From assembly GCA_023432225.1 (NCBI GenBank), contig JAEYUW010000047.1:124001-188000 (forward strand): DNA of 64,000 nt, in the 5' to 3' direction. Within the stretch, counting starts at the first letter, position 1, and the number at the start of each line of letters is the position of its first letter. The position numbers and the translations under genes are program-made. Under the pieces are notes generated by a model. That model was not told the DNA's origin. It saw nothing but the letters and a program-made list of their open reading frames with translations, and made no database searches. This stretch comes from Verrucomicrobiota bacterium (GTDB taxonomy: Bacteria > Verrucomicrobiota > Verrucomicrobiia > Opitutales > Opitutaceae). Shown one piece after another: positions 32,742 through 40,829 of the stretch.

Positions 32742-33814
32742 GCCGGAAAACGATCACACACTTCATGGACTCGACTGCCAGGTGGTGGAGCGCGTTGACC
32801 TCAACGCGCTCGGGTTCGGAGCGTCTTGGGGTCAAGCCGCTCCACTTGGCGCTCTGCGTGTTCGCGTTGCTGGTGAGCCCGTTTTCATCACGCGCGGACG
32901 ATGCTGAACCATTGCCCGAGACCTGTTACCTCTTTGCGTATTTCTATCACGACAAGGAGACGGAAGGCTTCCGGCTGGCGTGGAGCAGAGACGGCTACGC
33001 GTTCGAGATGCTCAACGGCGGCAAGGCACTCCTCACGCCGACCGCCGGTGCCGGCGAAAAGAAACTCATGCGCGATCCGTGCCTGTATCGCGGACCCGAC
33101 GGCACGTGGCACCTCGTGTGGACGACCGGCTGGACGGGACGCGACATCGGCTACGCCTCGTCGAAGGATCTTGTGCACTGGTCCGAGCAGAAAACGCTGC
33201 CGGTGATGGCGCACGAGCCGCAGGCGCAGAACTGCTGGGCGCCGGAGATCGTGTGGGATGACGCGCGACAGCGTTACCTGATCTTCTGGTCGACGACGAT
33301 CCTCGGAAAATTTCCCGCGACGGAGATGTCCAACAAGCGCCCCGAGCGCAACCATCGCATCTACGCGACCACGACGACGGACTTCGTGAAATTCGAACCG
33401 ACGCGCCTGCTCTACGACGGCGGCTACAACGTCATCGATGCAAACCTGCTCCGCGACGACGATGGCCGCTGGCTGATGTTCGTGAAGAACGAGACCGTGC
33501 AGCCGAAGACGGAAAAGAACATCCGGATGATTCGCGGCAAGAGCGCCGAGGGGCCGTGGAGCGAGACGTCGCCCGCGCTGACCGGCAATTACTGGGCCGA
33601 GGGCCCGAGCGCGATCAAGGTGGGCGGCGAGTATCGCGTCTACTTCGACAAGCACATGCTCGACGCCATCGGGATGGTGCGTTCGCGGGATCTCCAGCAC
33701 TGGGAGGACGTGAGCGACAAGATCAAGATGCCCGCGCACGCGCGCCACGGCTGCATCGTCGCGGTGCCGCGAGCCGTCGTGGAATCGCTGCTCGCGCTCG
33801 ACCTATCCCGATGA
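32738..33814 (+). CDS. Secreted GH43-like five-bladed beta-propeller glycosidase
   Basis: 358 residues, start overlapping the previous stop (ATGA). The three GH43 acidic positions are visible in order: base Asp in KLMRDPCLYRGPDGTWHLVW, modulating Asp in YNVIDANLLRDDDGRW and acid Glu in NYWAEGPSAIKVGGEYRVYF. Blade repeats such as IGYASSKDLVHWSEQ and NCWAPEIVWDDARQRYLIFW are typical. GH43 enzymes are mostly arabinofuranosidases, xylosidases or galactosidases. The signal peptide hydrophobic core (LALCVFALLVSPFSSRA) is preceded by a 20-residue insertion encoded by a REPIN at 32784-32846, making an unusually long n-region. Confidence 0.85.
   Translation: MSRKTITHFMDSTARWWSALTSTRSGSERLGVKPLHLALCVFALLVSPFSSRADDAEPLPETCYLFAYFYHDKETEGFRLAWSRDGYAFEMLNGGKALLTPTAGAGEKKLMRDPCLYRGPDGTWHLVWTTGWTGRDIGYASSKDLVHWSEQKTLPVMAHEPQAQNCWAPEIVWDDARQRYLIFWSTTILGKFPATEMSNKRPERNHRIYATTTTDFVKFEPTRLLYDGGYNVIDANLLRDDDGRWLMFVKNETVQPKTEKNIRMIRGKSAEGPWSETSPALTGNYWAEGPSAIKVGGEYRVYFDKHMLDAIGMVRSRDLQHWEDVSDKIKMPAHARHGCIVAVPRAVVESLLALDLSR
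32784..32846. repeat. REPIN (GTGGAGCG family) in GH43 signal peptide
   Basis: Arms GGTGGAGCGCGTTGACCTCA and, inverted, GAGCGTCTTGGGGTCAAGCC followed by GCTCCAC. In frame, it encodes WSALTSTRSGSERLGVKPLH, residues about 16-36. Confidence 0.9.
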
Positions 33815-33862
33815 CCGTGCAATCCGAACGCCGAGTTTTGGCGTGTCCACTTGTTGACCACA

Positions 33863-33919
33863 GGTGGAGCGGATTGACCCCAATCCGCTCCGAACGCGTT
33901 GAGGTCAACGCGTTCCACC
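33863..33919. repeat. REPIN, GTGGAGCG family
   Basis: Arms GGTGGAGCGGATTGACCCCA and, inverted, GAACGCGTTGAGGTCAACGC plus GTTCCACC. It lies between the GH43 gene and the symporter gene; the symporter start is 23 bp downstream. Confidence 0.9.
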
Positions 33920-33941
33920 TCCTTGTTTCCCATCGCTCCGC

Positions 33942-35420
33942 ATGACGCGCTCGCTCGCCTTCGCTGACCTCGCCGTCCTGCTGGTCTACCTCGTCGGCGT
34001 GACGGGCTTTGGCTGCTGGTTCTACTGGCGCAACCGCGACAGCGAGCACTACATGTCCGGCGGACGTTCGTTGCCCGGCTGGGCGGTGGGGCTGTCGATC
34101 TTCGGCTCCTACGTCAGCAGCATCAGCTTCCTGGCCAATCCCGGTAAATCCTACGCGGGCGACTGGAACGCGTTTGTCTTCGCGCTGACGCTGCCGCTGG
34201 CGGCGTGGGTGGCAGTGAAATGGTTCGTGCCGTTCTTTCGCGCGACGGGAGAGATTTCCGCGTATCACCATCTCGAGCGTCGCTTCGGTGGTTGGGCGCG
34301 CACTTACGCGGTGTTGTGTTATCTGCTGACGCAGGTCGCGCGGCTCGGCACGATCATCTACCTGCTCGCGCTCGCGCTGGTGCCGCTCACGGGTTGGGAC
34401 ATCAAGACGATCATCGTCGTCGCGGGCGCCGCGATCATCGTTTATCCGCTGCTCGGCGGCACCGAGGCGGTGATTTGGACGGGCGTCGTGCAGGCGATCG
34501 TGTTGGTCGGTGGCGCACTCGCTTGCGTCGCGACGCTGCTCTGGAAAATGCCCGGCGGTGCGACCGAGTTGTTCGCGATCGCGGCGCAGCACGACAAGTT
34601 CAGCCTCGGCTCGCTCGGCAGCAGTTTGGCCGCGCCGACGTTTTGGGTCGTGCTCGTTTACGGCGTGGTGATCAACCTGCAGAATTTCGGCATCGATCAG
34701 AGCTACGTGCAGCGCTACGTGACCGCGAAATCCGACGCCGCGGCGGCGCGCAGCGTGTGGCTCGGTGCGCTCCTCTACCTGCCGGTCGGCGCGGCGTTCT
34801 TTTTCATCGGAACGGCGCTGTTCGCCTTCTACGCGCAACAGCCCGGCGCGTTGCCGCCCGGCACGCCGGCCGACGCCGTGTTTCCGCATTTCATCAGCAC
34901 CGCGCTGCCCGCCGGACTCGCGGGACTCGTCGTGGCTGGACTGTGCGCGGCGGCGATGGACTCGAACCTGAACTGCATGTCGACGCTCTTCCTCAACGAC
35001 CTTTATCGCCGCTACGTGCGTCCGCAGGCGACGGAGCGTGAGTCGATGGCGGTGCTCTACGGCTCGACGCTGCTGTTCGGTGGCATCTGCGTCGGCGCGG
35101 CGCTGGCGATGATTCGCATCAAGAGCGCGCTCGACGTGTGGTGGGAGCTCGCGGGCATTTTCGGCGGCGGCATGCTCGGGCTGTTCCTGCTCGGTCGGCT
35201 CGTGCGCCGGGCGGATGGTCGCGCCGGGCTGATCGGCGTCAGCGTGGGCGTCCTCGTGATTCTCTGGATGACACTGTCGCCGAAACTCGCGTGGTTTCCC
35301 GCGGCGTGGCGCAGCCCGTTCCACGGTTTTCTCGTGATCGTGTTCGGCACGCTCGCGATCCTCGTGAGCGGTGCCGTCGCCGCTTGGTTTCTGCCGTCGC
35401 GCAATAAAATCCATTCCTGA
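33942..35420 (+). CDS. Sodium/solute symporter (SSS family)
   Basis: 492 residues, inner membrane, about 13 helices. Seen: SEHYMSGGRSLPGWAVGLSI, FGSYVSSISFLANPGKSYAG (Na+/substrate helix), YPLLGGTEAVIWTGVVQAIV, DQSYVQRYVTAKSDAAAARS and the Na2-site helix AAAMDSNLNCMSTLFLNDLY. It is a different SSS subfamily from the 17880-19433 protein (SSISFLANPGK type, common next to sialidases). It lies 3 bp upstream of the sialidase gene start, so the two are probably one functional pair, taking up the sugar that the sialidase-type enzyme releases. The substrate is inferred to be a sugar or sugar acid. Confidence 0.92.
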   Translation: MTRSLAFADLAVLLVYLVGVTGFGCWFYWRNRDSEHYMSGGRSLPGWAVGLSIFGSYVSSISFLANPGKSYAGDWNAFVFALTLPLAAWVAVKWFVPFFRATGEISAYHHLERRFGGWARTYAVLCYLLTQVARLGTIIYLLALALVPLTGWDIKTIIVVAGAAIIVYPLLGGTEAVIWTGVVQAIVLVGGALACVATLLWKMPGGATELFAIAAQHDKFSLGSLGSSLAAPTFWVVLVYGVVINLQNFGIDQSYVQRYVTAKSDAAAARSVWLGALLYLPVGAAFFFIGTALFAFYAQQPGALPPGTPADAVFPHFISTALPAGLAGLVVAGLCAAAMDSNLNCMSTLFLNDLYRRYVRPQATERESMAVLYGSTLLFGGICVGAALAMIRIKSALDVWWELAGIFGGGMLGLFLLGRLVRRADGRAGLIGVSVGVLVILWMTLSPKLAWFPAAWRSPFHGFLVIVFGTLAILVSGAVAAWFLPSRNKIHS

Positions 35421-35423
35421 TTT

Positions 35424-36473
35424 ATGAAACTGCTCCCGATTCTCGCTCTGCTTCTCGGCGCCAGCACCGCTGCGTTGGCCGCGCCTTCGCCGGCAGTGAT
35501 CTCCGCCGAGTTCATCAATCCCGATGCGCCCTACAAGGAGTGCCACGCCTCGACCATTGTCGAGACGACCGGCGGCGGACTCGTCGCGGCGTGGTTCGGC
35601 GGCACCAAGGAGCGCAACCCCGACGTCGGCATCTGGGTTGCGCGTCACGAAGGCGGCAAATGGCTGCCGGCCGTCGAGGTCGCGAACGGTGTGCAGGCCG
35701 ACGGCTCGCCACGCCAGCCGACGTGGAATCCTGTCTTGTTCCAAGCGCCGGGCGGCCCGCTCGTGTTGTTCTACAAGGTCGGTCCGAGTCCGCGCGACTG
35801 GTGGGGCATGGTGATGGAGTCGACGGACGGCGGCAAAAGCTGGAGCACGCCGCGCCGTTTGCCCGACGGCATTCTTGGTCCGATCAAGAACAAGCCGGTG
35901 GTGCTCGCGGACGGCGCGTGGATTTCGCCGTCGAGCACCGAGGGCAACAAGGATGGCTGGCTGACGCATTTCGAGCTCTCGCGCGACCAGGGCAAAACGT
36001 GGGAGCGCACGGCGGCCGTGCCGCAAGGCCCGAAGATCGATTCGATCCAGGGCAGCATCCTGTTTCATCGCGACGGTCGCCTGCAGACGGTCGGACGCAC
36101 GAAGCAGGGCGTCGTTTTCCAGACGTGGTCGAAGGACAACGGCAAAACGTGGTCGCCGCTCACCGCGACGGACCTGCCGAATCCGGCCTCCGGCACCGAT
36201 GCCGTGACGCTCGCCGACGGACGCCAGTTGATCGTCTACAACCACAACGGACATCGTGCCGAAGAGGCGAAGGGCGATCGCTGGCCGCTCAACGTCGCAG
36301 TCTCTTCCGACGGGTTGAAGTGGCAGATGGTGCTCACGCTCGAGACCGAGCCGAACAAAGCCGGCTACGCTTACCCGGCGGTGATTCAGGCGCGCGACGG
36401 GCTCGTCCACATCACCTACACTTGGAATCGTGAGCGCATCAAACACGTGGTGATCGATCCGAAGCGGCTATGA
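35424..36473 (+). CDS. Secreted sialidase (BNR-repeat neuraminidase family)
   Basis: 349 residues with signal peptide MKLLPILALLLGASTAALAA. It is a six-bladed propeller of BNR_2 type with three clear Asp boxes: STDGGKSWS, SRDQGKTWE and SKDNGKTWS. N-terminal ECHASTIVETTGGGLVAAWF and FGGTKERNPDVGIWVAR, plus C-terminal QLIVYNHNGHRAEEAKGDRW and GYAYPAVIQARDGLVHITYT, are typical of the predicted-neuraminidase branch. Members may act on sialic acids, Kdo/Dha or unrelated glycans, so the substrate is open. It sits tightly between the SSS symporter (3 bp) and the GH78 gene (ATGA overlap). Confidence 0.85.
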   Translation: MKLLPILALLLGASTAALAAPSPAVISAEFINPDAPYKECHASTIVETTGGGLVAAWFGGTKERNPDVGIWVARHEGGKWLPAVEVANGVQADGSPRQPTWNPVLFQAPGGPLVLFYKVGPSPRDWWGMVMESTDGGKSWSTPRRLPDGILGPIKNKPVVLADGAWISPSSTEGNKDGWLTHFELSRDQGKTWERTAAVPQGPKIDSIQGSILFHRDGRLQTVGRTKQGVVFQTWSKDNGKTWSPLTATDLPNPASGTDAVTLADGRQLIVYNHNGHRAEEAKGDRWPLNVAVSSDGLKWQMVLTLETEPNKAGYAYPAVIQARDGLVHITYTWNRERIKHVVIDPKRL

Positions 36474-39286
36474 AAACGGTGATCCGTTCGTGTCTGGGGT
36501 GGAGCGGCTTGACCTCAAGACGCTCCGGGCCGAAGCGCGTTGGGGTCAACGCGCTCCACCTCGTCTTGCTTACGCTCAGCCTTGCGGTGACCGTCGCCTC
36601 CGCCGCGATGCGTCCGGTGAATCTGAAATGCGAGCACGCGGCCGAACCGCTCGGCGTCGATGTGCCGCAGCCGGCTTTGTTCTGGCAAGTGACCGACGAG
36701 CGGACCGGTGCGCGCCAGACCGCTTATCACGTGCTCGTGGCCTCGACGCCCGAGCTGCTCGCGGCGGACCGCGGTGACTTGTGGGACAGCGGGCGCGTCG
36801 CGAGCGACGCCACGACGTTCATCGCCTACGCCGGATCGCCGCTGCGCGATTCGCAGCGCGTGTTTTGGAAAGTGCGCGTATGGGACGCGGACGGCGTCGC
36901 GAGCGCGTGGAGCGCGCCGGCGACGTGGACGATGGGCCTCGCGCCGGAAGCCTGGCGCGGTAAATGGATCATGGCGCCCGGCGAGCGACTGGAGAACACG
37001 CTCGCGCGCGCCGAATTTTCCGTGAAGCCGGGCTTGCGACGCGCGGTCGCTCACGTGAGCGGCCTCGGGCAATACGAATTGTTTTTCAACGGACGCAAAG
37101 CCGGCGACGACGTGCTCGCGCCGGGCTGGACCGATTATCGCGACACCGTGCTCTACGACACGCGCGACGTTACGGCGCTGCTGCGCGAAGGGCGCAACGC
37201 GGTGGGTTTCTCGCTCGGCAACGGCATGCTGCACGTGGAGCGCATCACGGGAAAACGCTTCGCGAAGTTTGTCGCCTCCTACGGGCCGCAGCGGGCGATT
37301 CTGCACCTGCGCCTTGAGTATGCCGACGGCACGAGCGAGATCATCGGCACCGACGAGACGTGGAAGACAGCGGCGAGCCCCATCACGTTTTCGAGCATCT
37401 TTGGCGGAGAGGACTACGACGCGCGGCGTGAGCCGCGGGGTTGGAAAGAGCCGGGCTTCGACGCGACGGCGTGGAAGTCCGCAGTGCCTGCGCCGGCAGA
37501 TCTCGGTCCACTGCGCGGTTTCACGCACGCGGCGGAGCCGGTGATGCCGATCGAAACGCGCGCGCCAGTCAGTGTGCGCGATCTCGCGCCCGGCGTGCAG
37601 TTGGTGGATTTCGGGCAAAACGTTTCGTTCATGCCGCGCATCCGCGTGAGCGGTCCGGCCGGCTCCACGGTGCGGCTTATTGGCGGCGAAGTCGTGAAGG
37701 AAGACGGCACGATCAACTGCGATACGATGGGCGGCGCGCACCGCGGCAGCGCGTGGTGGAGCTACACAAAAGCCACCGATGGCGAGGAGACGTGGTTCCC
37801 GCAGTTCTACTACCTCGGTTCGCGCTACCTCTACGTGGAATTGCTGCCGGCCAACGAGCGCCTGTTGCGCGACGGCACGCGCGAGACGATCGCGGGCGTC
37901 GCGGCGGGGCCGCGCGCGAAGCTGGAGCAGGTCGAAATGGTTATCGTGCATTCGGCGGCGAAGCGCGTCGGGCATTTTGCCGCTTCCGATCCGCGCCTCG
38001 GTCAGATTCGCGATCTGATCGTGTGGGCGCAGCGCTCGAACATGGTTTCGATCTTCACCGATTGTCCGCACCGCGAGAAACTGGGCTGGCTCGAACAGCT
38101 GCATCTCAATGGTCCCGCGCTGCGCTACGAGTGGGATTTGGCGCGGCTGATGGCAAAGGCGAGCGATGACATGGCGGATGCGCAGTTGCCTGACGGACTC
38201 GTGCCGAACGTCGCGCCCGAATACGTCCAGTTCGAAGGCTCGTTCCGTAACACGGCAGAGTGGGGCGCCTCGTTCATCGTCGTGCCGTGGCAGCAGTATC
38301 TGTTCACCGGCGACACGCGTTTGTTGCGCACGCGCTACGGGGCGATGAAGCGCTACTTTGCGTTCCTCGAAAAGGAGGCCGCAGGTGGCGTGCTGAAGGC
38401 CGGCCTCGGCGATTGGTATGATGTCCTGATTGGTGCGGGGAAGCGCCCGAATCTCACTCCCGGCACGATCACGGCCACGGCGCATTACTATCTCGATGCG
38501 CGCGTGCTCGCCGAGACGGCGCGCGTGCTCGGCCACACCGATGAAGCGGCGGAGTTTGACCGCAAGGCCGGCGCGATCGCAGACGCGTTTCGTCGGGAGT
38601 TCCGAAAAATGGACACGAAAGAACTCTACGGTTCTGGGTCCGACAGTTCCCTCGCGCTCCCGCTGGCGCTGGATCTCGTGGCGGCGGAGGATCGCGCGAC
38701 GGTCTTTGCCGCGTTGGTGAAAGCGATCGAGGCGCGTGGTTACTCGACGTCGGGCGCGGTGGGGTATCGTTACCTGCTACAAGCGCTCACGGCGGGCGGC
38801 CGGCCGGATTTGATTCTGAAGACGGCGCTGAACGAGAGCGTGCCGGGCTACGCGTATCAACTGAAGCAAGGGGCGACGGCGCTGGCGGAGTCATGGCCGG
38901 CGTTGCTCGGCGCGTCGCAGAATCATTTCTTCCTCGGGCAGATTCTCGAATGGTTCCACGCGCACCTGGCTGGGCTTGCGCCCGACCCGCGCGCGCCGGG
39001 ATTCAAGCGCATGATGGTGCGGCCCGAGTTGGTGGACGGGATCACGTGGGCGGAATCGAGCCACGAGTCTTTGCACGGTCGCCATGCCGTGCGTTGGGAG
39101 CGCGATGGGGCGAAGTTCACGCTGAAAATCACGGTGCCGGCCAATACGAGCGCACGGGTGCTCGTGCCGGGGCGCGATGCGAGTTGCGTGCAAGGGGCGA
39201 AGTCGGCCGGACAAACGGCCGAGCGCGACGCGCGCACGATTTTCGAAGCGCCCGCGGGAAGCTACGAGTTTCGGAGCACGCTATGA
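36470..39286 (+). CDS. Secreted GH78 alpha-L-rhamnosidase
   Basis: 938 residues, full length for GH78. Domain order: N-terminal Ig-like domains (NLKCEHAAEPLGVDVPQPAL, AYHVLVASTPELL), a sugar-binding jelly roll (GQYELFFNGRKAGDDVLAPG, WTDYRDTVLYDTRDVTALLR), and an (alpha/alpha)6 barrel with SNMVSIFTDCPHREKLGWLE, which carries the GH78 signature and the expected general-acid acidic residue, followed by GLGDWYDVLIGAGKRPNLTP and a C-terminal beta-sandwich. It would remove terminal alpha-L-rhamnose from pectin side chains or backbone fragments. The signal core VLLTLSLAVTVASA lies after a REPIN-encoded insert (36498-36560). ATGA overlaps at both ends couple it to the sialidase and the esterase. Confidence 0.92.
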   Translation: MKTVIRSCLGWSGLTSRRSGPKRVGVNALHLVLLTLSLAVTVASAAMRPVNLKCEHAAEPLGVDVPQPALFWQVTDERTGARQTAYHVLVASTPELLAADRGDLWDSGRVASDATTFIAYAGSPLRDSQRVFWKVRVWDADGVASAWSAPATWTMGLAPEAWRGKWIMAPGERLENTLARAEFSVKPGLRRAVAHVSGLGQYELFFNGRKAGDDVLAPGWTDYRDTVLYDTRDVTALLREGRNAVGFSLGNGMLHVERITGKRFAKFVASYGPQRAILHLRLEYADGTSEIIGTDETWKTAASPITFSSIFGGEDYDARREPRGWKEPGFDATAWKSAVPAPADLGPLRGFTHAAEPVMPIETRAPVSVRDLAPGVQLVDFGQNVSFMPRIRVSGPAGSTVRLIGGEVVKEDGTINCDTMGGAHRGSAWWSYTKATDGEETWFPQFYYLGSRYLYVELLPANERLLRDGTRETIAGVAAGPRAKLEQVEMVIVHSAAKRVGHFAASDPRLGQIRDLIVWAQRSNMVSIFTDCPHREKLGWLEQLHLNGPALRYEWDLARLMAKASDDMADAQLPDGLVPNVAPEYVQFEGSFRNTAEWGASFIVVPWQQYLFTGDTRLLRTRYGAMKRYFAFLEKEAAGGVLKAGLGDWYDVLIGAGKRPNLTPGTITATAHYYLDARVLAETARVLGHTDEAAEFDRKAGAIADAFRREFRKMDTKELYGSGSDSSLALPLALDLVAAEDRATVFAALVKAIEARGYSTSGAVGYRYLLQALTAGGRPDLILKTALNESVPGYAYQLKQGATALAESWPALLGASQNHFFLGQILEWFHAHLAGLAPDPRAPGFKRMMVRPELVDGITWAESSHESLHGRHAVRWERDGAKFTLKITVPANTSARVLVPGRDASCVQGAKSAGQTAERDARTIFEAPAGSYEFRSTL
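36498..36560. repeat. REPIN (GTGGAGCG family) in GH78 signal peptide
   Basis: Arms GGTGGAGCGGCTTGACCTCA and, inverted, GAAGCGCGTTGGGGTCAACG plus CGCTCCACC. It encodes GWSGLTSRRSGPKRVGVNAL, residues about 10-30. Confidence 0.9.
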
Positions 39287-40614
39287 AGCATCGTCCCAGC
39301 GCGGTCGTTGTCCGGATATTCTGTCGTGTAGCGGAAGCCGTGAGGCTTTCGCCGGCGACGGCGGGCGAAATTCTGACGAATTTCGCTACGAGGCAGGTTT
39401 CGCTGTTCGGCATGGCTTTGGCGGTCGCGCTGCCCGCTGCGGTGGCGCAGGTCGACTGGCTGCCGCCGGACTTGCCCGCGCCGGCGGCGGAAGGACCGAC
39501 GCTGTGCGTGCGCGCTTACCTCACGCCGGAGCAGGGCGACGCGGTGTTGCAGGCGGCGGCGAAGCAGTTCGACACGCGCGCGACGTGGGCGGCGTATGGC
39601 GAGACCGTGCGACGAAAAATTCAGGAAGGTGCGGGGCTCGCGCCGTGGCCGAAGCGCACGCCGCTGAACGCGATGGTGAGTGAGCCGCGCGCGCACGACG
39701 GCTACACGGTGCAGAACGTGATGTTCGAACCGCTGCCGGGCGTTTACGCGTGCGGGAATCTCTACTGGCCGCTGCGCGCGCCGAAGCGGGCGCCGGCGGT
39801 GCTGACGACGCACGGCCACACGGCCGGCGTGAATGCACCCGCGGATTGGGCGCGGCACGGGCGTTTTCACGAGAGCGTGCAACGGCGCGCGGCGACGCTC
39901 GCGCGCATGGGCGCCGTGGTGCTCTCGATCGACATGTTTGGCTACGGCGACTCGCTCGTGCAGTTCGGCGCGTCGGCGCATCGCCGGCCGTTTTCGCTCA
40001 CGATGCAGCTTTGGACGAATCTTCGCGCGTTCGAGTTCCTGGCGTCGCTGCGCGGGGTGGACAAGGAGCGCATCGCCGTTACCGGCGAATCTGGCGGTGG
40101 CACGCAGGCTTTCCTGTTGGCCGCAATGGAGCCGCGCGTGGCGGTGAGCGTGCCGGTGGTGATGGTGTCGTCGTATTTTTTCGGCGGCTGTCCGTGTGAG
40201 AGCGGGCTGCCCATCCACCGGAGCGCGGAGCACTTTGTGAGCAATGCGATGATCGCCGCACTCGCGGCGCCGCGGCCGATGCTTGTCGTCTCCGACGGCG
40301 GCGACTGGACGCAGGCGACGCCGCAGAGCGAGTTTCCGTTCCTGCAGCACGTGTATCGTCTCTATGACGCCGAGAACAAAGTGGCGAATGTCCACCTTGC
40401 AACGGAAGGGCACGACTACGGCCCGTCGAAGCGGGCGGCGATGTATCGGTTTCTCGCCGCGCAGTTCGGGCTGAAGGAGGACTTCGACGAGTCGCACGTG
40501 GCGATCGAGTCGCCGGACGCTTTGCGCGTGTTCAAGAGCGCGGACGAACTGCCCGCGACTGCGCTGCGTAACGTCGAAGCAGCGGAGGCAGCACTGCGCG
40601 AGCTGCAACGTTAA
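39283..40614 (+). CDS. Secreted acetyl-esterase-like alpha/beta hydrolase
   Basis: 443 residues from ATG 39283, overlapping the GH78 stop. It is an alpha/beta-hydrolase fold with nucleophile Ser in IAVTGESGGGTQAFLLA, acid Asp in MLVVSDGGDWTQ and catalytic His in HLATEGHDYGPSKR: a complete triad. Earlier strands include PAVLTTHGHTAGVN and MGAVVLSIDMFGYGDS. The size and layout resemble acetyl-xylan-esterase/DUF-type carbohydrate esterases. In this operon it could strip acetyl or methyl groups from pectic oligosaccharides. A REPIN (39328-39389) encodes residues 16-36, just before the hydrophobic signal core MALAVALPAAVAQ. The frame is open from 38893, but the coupled ATG is preferred. Confidence 0.8.
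   Translation: MKHRPSAVVVRIFCRVAEAVRLSPATAGEILTNFATRQVSLFGMALAVALPAAVAQVDWLPPDLPAPAAEGPTLCVRAYLTPEQGDAVLQAAAKQFDTRATWAAYGETVRRKIQEGAGLAPWPKRTPLNAMVSEPRAHDGYTVQNVMFEPLPGVYACGNLYWPLRAPKRAPAVLTTHGHTAGVNAPADWARHGRFHESVQRRAATLARMGAVVLSIDMFGYGDSLVQFGASAHRRPFSLTMQLWTNLRAFEFLASLRGVDKERIAVTGESGGGTQAFLLAAMEPRVAVSVPVVMVSSYFFGGCPCESGLPIHRSAEHFVSNAMIAALAAPRPMLVVSDGGDWTQATPQSEFPFLQHVYRLYDAENKVANVHLATEGHDYGPSKRAAMYRFLAAQFGLKEDFDESHVAIESPDALRVFKSADELPATALRNVEAAEAALRELQR
39328..39389. repeat. REPIN (GTAGCGGAAGCC family) in esterase signal peptide
   Basis: Arms GTAGCGGAAGCCGTGAGGCT and, inverted, GGCGAAATTCTGACGAATTT plus CGCTAC. It encodes VAEAVRLSPATAGEILTNFA. Confidence 0.9.
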
Positions 40615-40640
40615 GTAGGGCCGGCTTCAGCCGGCCCAAG
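40615..40640 (+). repeat. Single REP (GTAGGGCC family) abutting the esterase stop
   Basis: GTAG foot and GGCCGGC-TTCA-GCCGGCC hairpin, beginning on the base after the TAA stop at 40612-40614. At the end of the plus-strand operon it could stabilise the transcript 3' end. Confidence 0.85.
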
Positions 40641-40643
40641 TTG

Positions 40644-40670
40644 CCCACGGAACACACTGAACACACGGAA
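40644..40670 (+). repeat. Triple-core repeat (CACGGAA type)
   Basis: CCCACGGAACACACTGAACA then CACGGAA: three CACNGAA words at 10-11-bp spacing. It has the same design as the unit at 51888-51919. Confidence 0.65.
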
Positions 40671-40694
40671 GAGGGCGGAACCGGCAGAAAACCT

Positions 40695-40811
40695 CCCGCG
40701 AATAGCGAGAATCGTCGCGAATCTGGAGTTGCGGAAGCCGTTCTCAGGCGAGCGAAGGGACATGAGTTCGTGGCGCGAGCCTCATTCGCGCAAATATGCG
40801 AAATTCGCGGG
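40695..40811. repeat. Inverted pair of CGCGAAT triple-core units
   Basis: CCCGCGAATAGCGAGAATCG at the left and, inverted, ATTCGCGCAAATATGCGAAA then TTCGCGGG at the right, flanking about 70 bp. It occupies the convergent gap between the plus operon and the first S9-like gene. A single copy recurs near 51973. Confidence 0.55.
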
Positions 40812-40829
40812 CGTTTGCCTGAGCCCAGC

